Below are positions 1 to 8,142 of a stretch of 64,000 bases of DNA, one piece after another. Within the stretch, counting starts at the first letter, position 1. The number at the start of each line of letters is the position of its first letter. A program made the position numbers and the translations under genes. The notes beneath the pieces were generated by a model that saw only the letters and a program-made list of their open reading frames with translations, was not told the origin of the DNA and searched no databases. This stretch comes from Methylomonas fluvii (GTDB lineage: Bacteria > Pseudomonadota > Gammaproteobacteria > Methylococcales > Methylomonadaceae), in NCBI RefSeq assembly GCF_014850975.1, contig NZ_JACXST010000003.1, positions 930,001 to 994,000 on the forward strand. Direction: 5' to 3'.

Positions 1-1047
1 ATGGACGCGGTTCCAGCGGCGGGTCTGTCGGCTCCAGCGCCGGGGGTTTTGAGCCTTGGCTTGTTCGTACAACGCCTGGCGTTGAGCAAGCAGGGCCTGG
101 TCCAAGCCGGCATGGCGTTGCGCCGGGGTCACGAAGCCGATGGCGCTGTGGCGGTGTTCGTGGTTGTAACCTGAAGGTCATAAATACCACTGCACGAGAT
201 CAGCCACCCAGTGCCGGGCGGACGTTAAGTCGGCAAACGGTTGCAACGGGTATGGCGGACGGTATTTCAAGGTTTTGAACAACGATTCCGAATAGGGGTT
301 GTCGTTGCTGACCGCCGGTCTGCTAAAGGACGGCATGATGCCGAGCCGTTGCAGGGTGGCCAGCATCGTGGCGCCTTTCATTGGGCCGCCATTATCCGAA
401 TGCAGGACGACCTGTTGGGGCCGCAGGTCTTCGCGCTGATAGATGTCCCGTAACAGCTCGCTGGCCAATTGGCCGCTTTCTGCCTCGAACACCTGCCAAC
501 CCACGACCTGCCGACTGAAAATATCCAGGAACAGGTAGAGATAGTAGAACCGGCCTTTGACCGCCGCCGGCAGATAGGTGATATCCCCGCTATAGAGCTG
601 ATTCGGCGCGGTGGCCGTCAGCGCCTTGGGCTGGGTACGGGGCTGGCTGGGGCGCTCGCTACGGCGGTGCTTCAGTTGCCTTGCGGCTTTCAGAATGCGG
701 TAGAAGGTCGATTCGGACGCCAGATAAATCCCTTGGTCGGCCAGGCGCGGGACAATCTGGCTGGGCGGCAGATCGGCAAACTCAGCCGAATTCGCGACGA
801 CCAAGAGGTGACTCCGCTCCGCATCGCTCAAGGCATGCGACGGCGTATAGTGCCGTTGCGGCCGGCGGTCTTCCGTCAATGTTTCCCCGGCCTGCCAACG
901 TTGCAAGGTGCGCGGGCTCAGGCCCAGTACGGCACAGGCTTGGTCCTGGCGAGCACCGGCCGCCGTGGCTTCGGCGACTGAGTCGACCAGCTGCTGGCGC
1001 TGCGGAAGGGAGGTCATTCGACCGCGCCCACCCAACAGCGCCCGCAC
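1..1047 (-). pseudogene. IS3 transposase OrfB (DDE), interrupted by in-frame TGA and cut by window edge
   Basis: The translation has an HTH-like N-terminus and an rve-type DDE integrase core: Asp in SGDITYLP, Asp in VLHSDNGGP, and Glu in YSESLFKTLK. Just after QWY an in-frame TGA (178-180) stops the frame. The next codons in the same frame read GYNHEHRHSAIGF, which is the normal IS3 OrfB C-terminus. The disruption therefore looks like a small in-frame insertion of about 15-18 bases (LxPSGY in place of nothing) that brought in a stop. The family normally makes an OrfAB fusion by -1 frameshifting. The 34-base overlap with orfA is kept, but the slippery region near 1040 is also altered. Confidence 0.8.
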
Positions 1048-1538
1048 CTTTTCTTGTGCCCTGTGGGTATTTGCAGGATCAACAAGGCAGCGGCTTCGGC
1101 TAGTGCTTTCTCCTTACGCTGGAGTTCGCGTGCCAGACGCTGGTTCTCGGCCTTGAGGCTACGCAGATTCTGGCTTTCTTCGCGATCAGGACGCAACCTG
1201 GCTGAGGCGCAAAACTCGCTTTTCCACTGCGCCAGTTGATGGGTAAATACGCCACGCTCCCGGCACCAGGCATTCAGCACCTCGCCGCTCAAACTATGGC
1301 TTTCCTGGAGGGCCAGCAAACGTTCTTCGGGCCGCCAATCTTGAGGCCGCTGGGCGGACTTGGCTGTGACAGGACGGTGATCGGTCGAGGAGGTGTGGCT
1401 CATCCAGGTTTTTAGGGTATGTATGCTCAGGTTTCATTCATCGGCAACCGTTTGAATGGATCGGTTGCCCCGGCTGTAGACTTTCGCCAACGCTTGGTCT
1501 TTGAATGCATCAGAATACTGCTTTTTGGAACGGCTCAT
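1014..1538 (-). pseudogene. IS3 OrfA (HTH protein), nonsense codon after 34 residues
   Basis: From the ATG at 1538 the frame reads MSRSKKQYSDAFKDQA and continues to a HTH that ends in VADE. It then meets TGA at 1434-1436, and the same frame resumes NLSIHTLKTWM and continues to 1014. The downstream part carries the leucine-zipper region (LKAENQRLARELQRKEKAL) typical of IS3 OrfA. A short stretch just before the overlap with orfB (ILQIPTGHKK) replaces the A-rich frameshift site expected there. The internal Met near 1403 could restart translation and give a 129-residue product, but without the HTH this would probably not work. Confidence 0.75.
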
Positions 1539-1595
1539 GGTTCATCTCAAATTTCAAAAGGAATGGAAATTTGAGGCGACAACTATTCTGACTCA

Positions 1596-1677
1596 GGGGG
1601 CTTTGATGTTCTCGCACCATGCGAATGGCTCGCTCTCGGATTTCTGATGAATATTGGTTTGATGTTTTCTCTTTCAT
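1596..1677 (-). pseudogene. OrfA N-terminal fragment of the second IS3 element
   Basis: An ATG at 1677, preceded by AATGGAGCA, opens a frame reading MKEKTSNQYSSEIRERAI and then RMVREHQ. This is the characteristic start of IS3 OrfA proteins (SxEIRERAVRMV). The match ends near 1596, where IS3 copy A begins. It is too short to be functional and was identified by eye from the motif only. Confidence 0.6.
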
Positions 1678-1727
1678 TGCTCCATTCTCTCAAAGGTTGG
1701 AGCCTCCGAGAAAACCGGGGCGATTCA
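1596..1727 (-). mobile_element. 5' end remnant of a second, different IS3-family element
   Basis: On the minus strand the segment begins TGAATCGCCCCGG, which resembles the TGAACCGCCCCGG-type inverted repeat of one IS3 subgroup. About 50 bases later comes an orfA start. The element is cut after about 130 bases by IS3 copy A. Its terminal TGA falls exactly on the stop codon of the IS66 gene next to it, so it probably inserted into that gene. Confidence 0.55.
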
Positions 1728-2000
1728 CAGCAGTTCCGCAACCCAACTCGCCGAGATCGAAGCAGGCAACTCCAAACGATGGCCTTGGGCATCCGTAAAG
1801 ATAATCGCCGCAGTTGGCGCCTGCTCAATCTGCACCGGTATCAGTGCAGACGAACCAGGTGCCGGTAATTTTCGATAGTCACTCAGTCGCGTCGTGAACG
1901 TGCGGACGTTAATCTGTTGCTCAGCGCAATACTCGGCTTGCGATAGATCACTGCGTTGCCACGCTTCAATATGCTGACGCCATTTCGATGTGATCGCCAT
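1725..2000 (-). pseudogene. IS66-family TnpA-like HTH protein, 3' end replaced
   Basis: The start at 2000 has a good ribosome site (AGGAG, 7 bases upstream). The 91-residue product begins MAITSKWRQHIEAWQRS and contains the LSQAEYCAEQQINVRTFTTRL helix-turn-helix that marks the first accessory protein of IS66 elements. The stop codon coincides with the TGA of the next IS3 end, so the native C-terminus may be lost. No tnpB or tnpC follows, so this is a relic. Confidence 0.65.
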
Positions 2001-2076
2001 TACTTCTCCTGGCCAAAAAAGCACAGGATGCCGCAGGTGGAATATTTTTTACAGACGGGGACGGCTGGGCGCTTAC
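1728..2076 (-). mobile_element. IS66-family left-end remnant
   Basis: Read on the minus strand the segment starts GTAAGCGCCCAGCCGTCCCC at 2076. This is the GTAAGCG-type terminal repeat common in IS66 elements, and the tnpA-like gene follows about 75 bases inside. The rest of the element (tnpB, tnpC, right end) is absent from the window. The intact outer end sits about 40 bases from the stop of the adjacent signalling gene. Confidence 0.6.
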
Positions 2077-2117
2077 AATCAACTTTGCAATTTCCTCGTT
2101 TTTGTTAAATTTTAATT

Positions 2118-4616
2118 TCAAGGTTGATCGTTTGAGGTATTCGGAAGGTAGGTCTTAAACCCGGAATTAATAAAATCCTGTTGAAATTGTTCCGCGCTCA
2201 CGGGTCTGCTAAACATGTAGCCCTGCAGCGAATCGCATTTTTGCTCAGTTAGAAATGATAATTGATCCTTGGTTTCCACCCCTTCGACTATGACCGACAA
2301 TTTAAGCTCATGCGCCAGTGCGGTGATTGCCCGGACAAGGGTTTTACTGCCTTCGTCGCCAGGCAGATCAATCACAAATGATCGATCTATTTTGACGCTT
2401 TGTATCGGAAATCGGCGCAAGTAGGTTAAGCTGGAATAACCTGTGCCAAAATCGTCGATGCTGAGCCGCACTCCAAGCCCTTGAAACTGATGCAATACCT
2501 GGAGCGTGTTCTCGGGATCCTGCATAATTGCCGATTCGGTGATTTCAAGCTCCAGCGCGCTGGGATTAAGGCCGGTTTCGGCCAACGTTCGTTTTACTGT
2601 TTGAAACAGGTTGGTATCGAGGAATTGGCGTGCCGATACGTTCACCGCTACACCGCCGAATGGCCCATCATTTTCAATCCAGGTTTTGGCCTGTAAACAG
2701 GCCTCACGCAACACCCAGGCACCAATAGGCACGATAAGTCCGGTTTCTTCCGCCACGGTAATGAAGCGGTCCGGATACACCAAGCCCCATTCCGGATGCT
2801 GCCAACGCACCAGCGCTTCCGCGCTGACCACCACGCCGCTGTCGGTACAGACCTGAGGCTGATAATGCAGCCGTAATTCATCATGGGCTAAGGCATGCCT
2901 CAGACCCCGTTCCACCTTCATGCGTTCGATCGATTTTTCAGTCATTTCCAGGGTATAAAACTGAAAGTTGTTTTTACCGCGGTCCTTGGCCAAATACATG
3001 GCCGTGTCGGCGTTCATTAGCAGCGAATGGCTGTCCTTGCCGTCGTCGGGATGAATACTGATACCAATGCTGGCGGTGACCACAAGATCGTTGCCTTCCA
3101 AGGTAAACGGCTGGGTGAGGATGTCCAGGGTCTTTTGGGCAATTCTGGCGACATCGTCGATTTGGTTGATGTCACTCAGCAACACGATAAACTCGTCACC
3201 ACCCAACCGAGCCAGAATATCGTTCGAGCGAACCGAGGCTCTCAGGCGGTCGCTGACGGCTTGCAGCAATAAATCGCCCAAGCGGTGGCCCAGCGTATCG
3301 TTGATCAACTTGAAACGATCCAAATCAAGATACATCACGGCCAGTTTGCGGTTATGCCTTTGGCCGGTCGATAATGCTTGAGTAAGGCGGTTATGAAACT
3401 GGTCGCGATTCAGTAGCCCGGTCAAGGGGTCGTGATTGGCCAGATAGATCAATTGCTGTTCGGCGTATTTACGGTTGGAAATATTCTGAATTTGCACAAT
3501 AAAATACTGCGGATCGCCGCCAGCGGTGCGAACCAGCGAGGCGCTCATCATAGTCCAAATGGTCTTGCCGACCACTTTATGAAAGCACTCCACCTCAATC
3601 TGAAACGTCGGCAGTAAGTCAGTCACCAATTGCCGCAAGTAGTGGTTTATCACATCATCATGATGGTCTGCATGCGTGAACATTCGCAGATTGGAACCCA
3701 GCAACTCATCTCGCGTGTAGCCTAAAATTTCACAGAGGGCATTGTTGACTTGCAGGAAACTACCGTCCAGGGCTATCAGCGCCATGCCGATGGCGGCCAG
3801 TTCGAATGAGCTATGGAAACGTTCTTCGCTTTCCCGCAGTAAGTGTTCCATTTGCCGACGGGCGGTGATGTCGCGAAAAACCATAACAGCACCCAACAAG
3901 GTTCCATCGTCATCGAGTATCGGGGCGGCGCCGTCGTCCACCGGAATTTCTACTCCTGACTGACTAACGAACAAAGTGGGGCAATCAATGCCGGTCACGG
4001 TCCGACTCTGTAATGTACTGAGGACCGGGTTTTCAATGACACTGCGGCTCGACTCGGCTATCAGCGTCATGAGTTCGCTGACCCGTTTACCTTTGGCTTG
4101 TTCCAGACTGTGTTCCGTTATCGTTTCGGCCACCGGATTCATGAACCGGATGAACCCTTCAGCGTCGGTGGCAATGACGGCGTCACTGATACAGTGCAGG
4201 GTTTTGCCAAACCACTGTTCGCTTTCCTTCAGCTTGCGCTCCAGCTGATATTTATACAAAGCGACTTCGATGGAAGCGTGCAGTTCATCCGGCCGGAACG
4301 GCTTGATCAAATAGCCGTATGCGCCTGTGGCTTTCGCGCGCAACAAGGTAGCCGGATCGCTATAAGCCGTCAGAAAAATCACGGGAATATGCAGAGACTC
4401 CGTTATGGCATGCGCCGCGCTGATACCGTCCATCTCGCCTTTCAACACAATATCCATCATGACTAAATCGGGCTTATACTCATTGGCCAGCGTGATGGCT
4501 TGGCCTCCCGAAAAAGCAGTCGCGACCACCTCATAGCCGAAACCTTCCAACTGCCTACGAATATCCATGGCAATAATGCCTTCATCCTCGACGATCATAA
4601 TTCTACTGGCTAACAT
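2118..4616 (-). CDS. Response regulator with PAS-PAS-GGDEF-EAL output (c-di-GMP turnover)
   Basis: The product has 832 residues. An N-terminal REC domain (about 5-118) has acidic residues in MIVEDEG, a phospho-acceptor Asp in LVMMDIVL and a Lys in YLIKPF. Two PAS domains follow (about 133-390), then a GGDEF domain with intact GGDEF near residue 472 and an EAL domain with EALVRWQ near residue 599. Both catalytic signatures are intact, so it could make or degrade c-di-GMP; proteins with both domains often favour one activity. It lies 16 bases downstream of a histidine kinase on the same strand and is very likely that kinase's partner. It acts in the cytoplasm, since no membrane segment is seen. 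Confidence 0.9.
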   Translation of the reverse strand: MLASRIMIVEDEGIIAMDIRRQLEGFGYEVVATAFSGGQAITLANEYKPDLVMMDIVLKGEMDGISAAHAITESLHIPVIFLTAYSDPATLLRAKATGAYGYLIKPFRPDELHASIEVALYKYQLERKLKESEQWFGKTLHCISDAVIATDAEGFIRFMNPVAETITEHSLEQAKGKRVSELMTLIAESSRSVIENPVLSTLQSRTVTGIDCPTLFVSQSGVEIPVDDGAAPILDDDGTLLGAVMVFRDITARRQMEHLLRESEERFHSSFELAAIGMALIALDGSFLQVNNALCEILGYTRDELLGSNLRMFTHADHHDDVINHYLRQLVTDLLPTFQIEVECFHKVVGKTIWTMMSASLVRTAGGDPQYFIVQIQNISNRKYAEQQLIYLANHDPLTGLLNRDQFHNRLTQALSTGQRHNRKLAVMYLDLDRFKLINDTLGHRLGDLLLQAVSDRLRASVRSNDILARLGGDEFIVLLSDINQIDDVARIAQKTLDILTQPFTLEGNDLVVTASIGISIHPDDGKDSHSLLMNADTAMYLAKDRGKNNFQFYTLEMTEKSIERMKVERGLRHALAHDELRLHYQPQVCTDSGVVVSAEALVRWQHPEWGLVYPDRFITVAEETGLIVPIGAWVLREACLQAKTWIENDGPFGGVAVNVSARQFLDTNLFQTVKRTLAETGLNPSALELEITESAIMQDPENTLQVLHQFQGLGVRLSIDDFGTGYSSLTYLRRFPIQSVKIDRSFVIDLPGDEGSKTLVRAITALAHELKLSVIVEGVETKDQLSFLTEQKCDSLQGYMFSRPVSAEQFQQDFINSGFKTYLPNTSNDQP

Positions 4617-4632
4617 GCGGAGCCCCTCCCAC

Positions 4633-6936
4633 TTAACAAGTTTTAGTAAAACGCAGAGTAAAGGTGGATCCGCTTGTCCGATCCAGGCTCATCTGTCCCA
4701 TGAGTTGATTGGTCAAGGTATCGACCAATTGCAGACCCAGAGAGCTGCTTTTTTTGAAGTCCATTTCGCTGGGAAGGCCGATGCCGTTATCGGATATTAT
4801 CAGGATATATTCGTCTTGCTCCTGTGTGAAAGTGATGCCGATTTCGCCGCGCCGATCTCCGGGAAATGCGTACTTAATGGCATTGGACAGCAATTCGTTG
4901 ATGATCAGGCCGCAGGGTATCGCCGTATCGACATCGAGAAACACATTGTCGATCTTCATGTTGAGCTTGAGTTTGTCGGAATACGCGCCATAGCCGAACA
5001 ACAAATGGTCTGATAGGCTACGAATGTATTCGTTGAAATCTATCCTGGCCAGGTCTTTGGATTGATAAAGTTTTTCATGTAACAGGGCCATGGCTTTGAT
5101 GCGATCAGCACTTTGTTTGAGTAAATCTGCGGTCTCCGGACGAGTTACATTGCCGGCTTGGAGGTTGATCAGGCTGGACACCACCTGTAGGTTATTCTTG
5201 ACTCGGTGATAGACCTCCTTAAGCAGCATTTCCTTCTCTTTGAGGGTTTGTTTCAGTTTATCGTGGGCACTCTGGCGCTCGGTAATATCAACGATGGAGC
5301 TAAGGACGATTATGCCGTTATCGTCATCGATCAGGCCCAGGCCGATTTCGACCGGAAATTCGGTGCCGTCTTTGCGCAGCCCGTACAGATCGCGTCCAGC
5401 CCCCATGGGCCTGGAAACCGGATCGGCAAGGTAGGCCTGGCGGAAACCGATATGCCCGCCGCGAAAACGTTCCGGAATCAACATCTCCACCATCTGCCCG
5501 ATCAGTTCGGTTCGCACGTAACCGAAGGATGCTTCCGTTTGCGCATTCACCATAACAATGGTGCCAGATTCATTCACCATCACGATGGCATTTGGTGCCG
5601 ACTCCACTGCTTGCCGGAATCGTTGTTCCAGGCGCTTGCGCTCGGTAATGTCGACGATCGAACTGAGCACCAGGGTTTCTTCATGGCTTTCGATCAGACC
5701 CAGGCCGATTTCGACCGGAAATTCAGTACCGTCCTTGCGTAGCCCGTACAGATCACGTCCGGCCCCCATGGGCCTGGAAACCGGATCGGCAAGGTAGGCC
5801 TGGCGGAAACCGATATGCCCGCCGCGAAAACGTTCCGGAATCAACATCTCCACCATCTGCCCGATCAGTTCGGTTCGCACGTAACCGAAGGATGCTTCCG
5901 TTTGCGCATTCACCATAACTATGGTGCCAGACTCATTCACCATCACGATGGCATTTGGTGCCGACTCTACTGCTTGCCGCAACCGATCCTCAAGTTGTTT
6001 ATGCTCGGAAATATTGTCATGGATTACAATAAGCCGGGCTAAGTTCTGGTCGGGAAACAGGATGACTTTCCCTGTAAACCAGAGCTGACCGGAACCGGTG
6101 TAATAAGGATATTCGAGCGAAAAGCTGGATAAAATGCCGTTCAAAACCGACCTAATACCCTCTGCGAACGCCTTTCCGCCTCTATCGTTGGTCAGCCCGG
6201 TGTCCAGCAGGGCCAGATAATTTCGTCCGGGTTGAAGGCTTGCTTTATCCCCGGCGTATGCCTGATCGAAATCAAGCCAAGGCCTACTGACTTTCAAGAT
6301 ATTCGCAGCTCCATCCAACACACAGTATTGTTTTGACAAGGAATCCAATATGGCGCCATTAAAATGTTCGGCGTTGCGCGCTGTATCTTGCCGGCCCAAG
6401 TCGGCCGGCGAGGGTTGGGCTGTGGGTTTTTCCAGGATGTCGGACCGGCTTTTTTCCTTATGTCTGCGCGCCAAGGCTGTACCGGCTTGACCGGCAAGAA
6501 TCTTGAGGCCCTCAAGTTGATTGACGCTTAACTCGCGCTGTACGACATCGAACACACAAAGTGCGCCCAATGCTTCACCGGTGGGAATTAGAATCGGGCT
6601 GCCCGCATAGAAACGGATATGCGGCTCGGAAACCACCAGGGGATTGGCCGCGAAGCGACTGTCACGCTCGACATGCGGTACAACCAACACATCCGGGTGT
6701 AATAGGGTTGGTGTGCCGAATCCGCAGTCTCTGGGTTGTTCGTTGGCCGCTATGCCCTTTTTGGCTTTAAACCACTCGCGATCACTATCGACCAGCGTGA
6801 TCACAGCAAAAGGCGTATCGCACATTAGTGCCGCCAGCCGGACAATGTCGTCAAAGTTTGATTCGGGAGGCGTGTCGAGGATGCAGTATTCGTGCAGCTT
6901 TTGTATCCGCAGAGTTTCAGCTTTCGATTCAAGCAT
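4633..6936 (-). CDS. GAF-PAS-PAS-PAS sensor histidine kinase (HisKA_2 type) with duplicated PAS
   Basis: The product has 767 residues and no membrane segment. A GAF domain (about 15-160) starts LDTPPESNFDDIVRLAA and ends before a divergent PAS at about 195-310. Two almost identical PAS domains follow (about 318-560), each ending in a SSIVDITER motif. The phosphoacceptor motif YHRVKNNLQ (His near 577) is of the HisKA_2/HWE-like class. It is followed by an HATPase_c domain with INELLSNAIKYAF and ISDNGIGLP. The gene is the first of a two-gene operon with the REC-GGDEF-EAL gene, so it probably phosphorylates that regulator. The start is set by the family-typical GAF N-terminus; the ribosome site is weak. 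Confidence 0.9.
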   Translation of the reverse strand: MLESKAETLRIQKLHEYCILDTPPESNFDDIVRLAALMCDTPFAVITLVDSDREWFKAKKGIAANEQPRDCGFGTPTLLHPDVLVVPHVERDSRFAANPLVVSEPHIRFYAGSPILIPTGEALGALCVFDVVQRELSVNQLEGLKILAGQAGTALARRHKEKSRSDILEKPTAQPSPADLGRQDTARNAEHFNGAILDSLSKQYCVLDGAANILKVSRPWLDFDQAYAGDKASLQPGRNYLALLDTGLTNDRGGKAFAEGIRSVLNGILSSFSLEYPYYTGSGQLWFTGKVILFPDQNLARLIVIHDNISEHKQLEDRLRQAVESAPNAIVMVNESGTIVMVNAQTEASFGYVRTELIGQMVEMLIPERFRGGHIGFRQAYLADPVSRPMGAGRDLYGLRKDGTEFPVEIGLGLIESHEETLVLSSIVDITERKRLEQRFRQAVESAPNAIVMVNESGTIVMVNAQTEASFGYVRTELIGQMVEMLIPERFRGGHIGFRQAYLADPVSRPMGAGRDLYGLRKDGTEFPVEIGLGLIDDDNGIIVLSSIVDITERQSAHDKLKQTLKEKEMLLKEVYHRVKNNLQVVSSLINLQAGNVTRPETADLLKQSADRIKAMALLHEKLYQSKDLARIDFNEYIRSLSDHLLFGYGAYSDKLKLNMKIDNVFLDVDTAIPCGLIINELLSNAIKYAFPGDRRGEIGITFTQEQDEYILIISDNGIGLPSEMDFKKSSSLGLQLVDTLTNQLMGQMSLDRTSGSTFTLRFTKTC
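5275..6000 (-). repeat. In-gene tandem duplication, period 363 bp (one PAS domain)
   Basis: Two direct copies of a 121-codon unit lie head to tail inside the kinase gene; for example GTAACCGAAGGATGCTTCCG recurs at 5518 and 5881. The copies are nearly identical at DNA level over most of the unit and differ mainly at the end (IESHEETL versus IDDDNGII) and at scattered silent positions. The period is a multiple of three, so the frame is kept. Confidence 0.9.
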
Positions 6937-7060
6937 AGCGAGTACCCCGCCTCGGTTTAGACACTAGGCCTAATCATAATCTATAATTCGGAGTCAGGTG
7001 CTAATGTTTGTATGGTAAAAATAGTTTCACGGAATCGCGCCGACAGTTCGTCCACTTGCA

Positions 7061-7358
7061 TTATTTATCAGTTTTTGTAATATTCGAAAATCTGGTTACG
7101 CCTGCAAATTGACCTTGAGAGTTGCTGATTCTTCTTTGAACCACTACCGCCCAGCGTCCTGAAGAACGCGCTATGTCGGCATCGGAGAAGATCAAGTCGT
7201 TACTTGGAGTATCACGAGCCTTTTTAAAATGCTCACGGTCACTAATGTTGAAGGGTTTTGTATTCGGATTGGATGAATAGAGAAAATCACCGTTTGCATC
7301 AAAGTAAGATGTTCCGAACGCATCTGGAAAAGCCTTAATCAAGTGAGCCATGTGCTCA
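7061..7358 (-). pseudogene. Cache/PDC-type sensor domain fragment, 5' end removed by an IS3 insertion
   Basis: The frame reads FGTSYFDANGDFLYSS, then NISDREHFKKARD, then WAVVVQRRI and GQFAGVT. This is the pattern of a double-Cache extracellular sensor domain such as those in front of diguanylate cyclases. The fragment ends in a stop after NITKTDK, so it has no output domain. At its upstream side it runs straight into the IS3 terminal repeat at 7359. On the far side of the IS (10157-10230, minus strand) a hydrophobic stretch (NWLLFPLVFPLYAL) could be the lost membrane anchor, but this is weak. Confidence 0.55.
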
Positions 7359-7422
7359 TGAAATGGTCTAATAACCCCGGACACTTCTAAAGGCAGAATT
7401 TATACTGCTAGCAGAGGAGACC

Positions 7423-7737
7423 ATGAGTAACGACAAAAAACACAATCGCCCAAAATACAGCCTGGAGTTCAAGCAAGATGCTACGAAGCTGGTTTTGGAA
7501 AAAGGCTACAGTCAACAGCAAGCGGCGGATCATCTGGGCATATCGCAAAGTGCCCTGGGACGCTGGGTACGAGCGGAGCGCAAGCCTTCGGCCAACGACT
7601 CGTCGACCAAAAAGTCTGGCCTGAATCTGGGGGATCATGACGAATTGATCCGGTTACGCAAGGAAAATGAACAACTGCGAATGGAGCGCGAAATCTTAAA
7701 AAAGGCCGCCGTCTTCTTTGCGAAAGAAACCGAATAA
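7423..7737 (+). CDS. IS3 OrfA (transposase N-terminal HTH protein)
   Basis: This is a 104-residue protein with the HTH YSQQQAADHLGISQSALGRW and a leucine-zipper region (LIRLRKENEQLRMEREILKKA) that ends in the usual KKAAVFFAKE. A perfect A AAA AAG slippery heptamer lies at 7698-7704 in the correct phase. This is the classic -1 frameshift site by which IS3 elements make the OrfAB transposase. GGAG at about 7416 serves as ribosome site. Confidence 0.85.
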   Translation: MSNDKKHNRPKYSLEFKQDATKLVLEKGYSQQQAADHLGISQSALGRWVRAERKPSANDSSTKKSGLNLGDHDELIRLRKENEQLRMEREILKKAAVFFAKETE

Positions 7738-8142
7738 AGTACGGGTTTATTCGAGAGCAACAGAAGACGTACCCCGTGACCGTGCTGTGTCGAGTGATGC
7801 AGGTGAGCACCAGTGCTTATTATGCGTGGTGCAACAGTCCGCCAGACAGCGATAAAAAATATCAAGATCAACAGCTTGCCGAAAATGTGCTGCAGATATT
7901 TAACGACAACAAGCAAAGTTTTGGTTCACGCCGGTTAGCGGACCGATTGCAGAAGCAAGGTTTTGCTGTCGGCCGCTTTAAAACGAGGCGGATCATGCGA
8001 GATTTAAAATTGAAGGTCCGCTATCCCAAACGCTTTAAAGTGACCACGGACAGCAACCACAGCGAGGCCATCTCCCCGAACCGGCTGGATCGCCAATTCA
8101 AGGTCGCCCAGCCGAATCAAGTGTGGACCACGGACATTACCT

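Larger units (their letters stand above)
1..1595 (-). mobile_element. IS3-family insertion sequence A, left edge outside window, inactive
   Basis: This element reads on the minus strand with orfA upstream and orfB overlapping it, the usual IS3 layout. The outer end lies near 1595, where the minus strand reads TGAGTCAGAATAG, and there it cuts into another IS3 orfA. The other end lies beyond position 1 because the orfB sequence still runs at the window edge. Both reading frames carry in-frame stops, so the copy should not transpose by itself. The exact terminus is inferred from the break in the neighbouring orfA and is uncertain by several bases. Confidence 0.75.

Noticed and set aside
469..981. 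170-codon open frame on the plus strand
   Set aside because: It is the antisense of the IS3 orfB and shows no independent motif.
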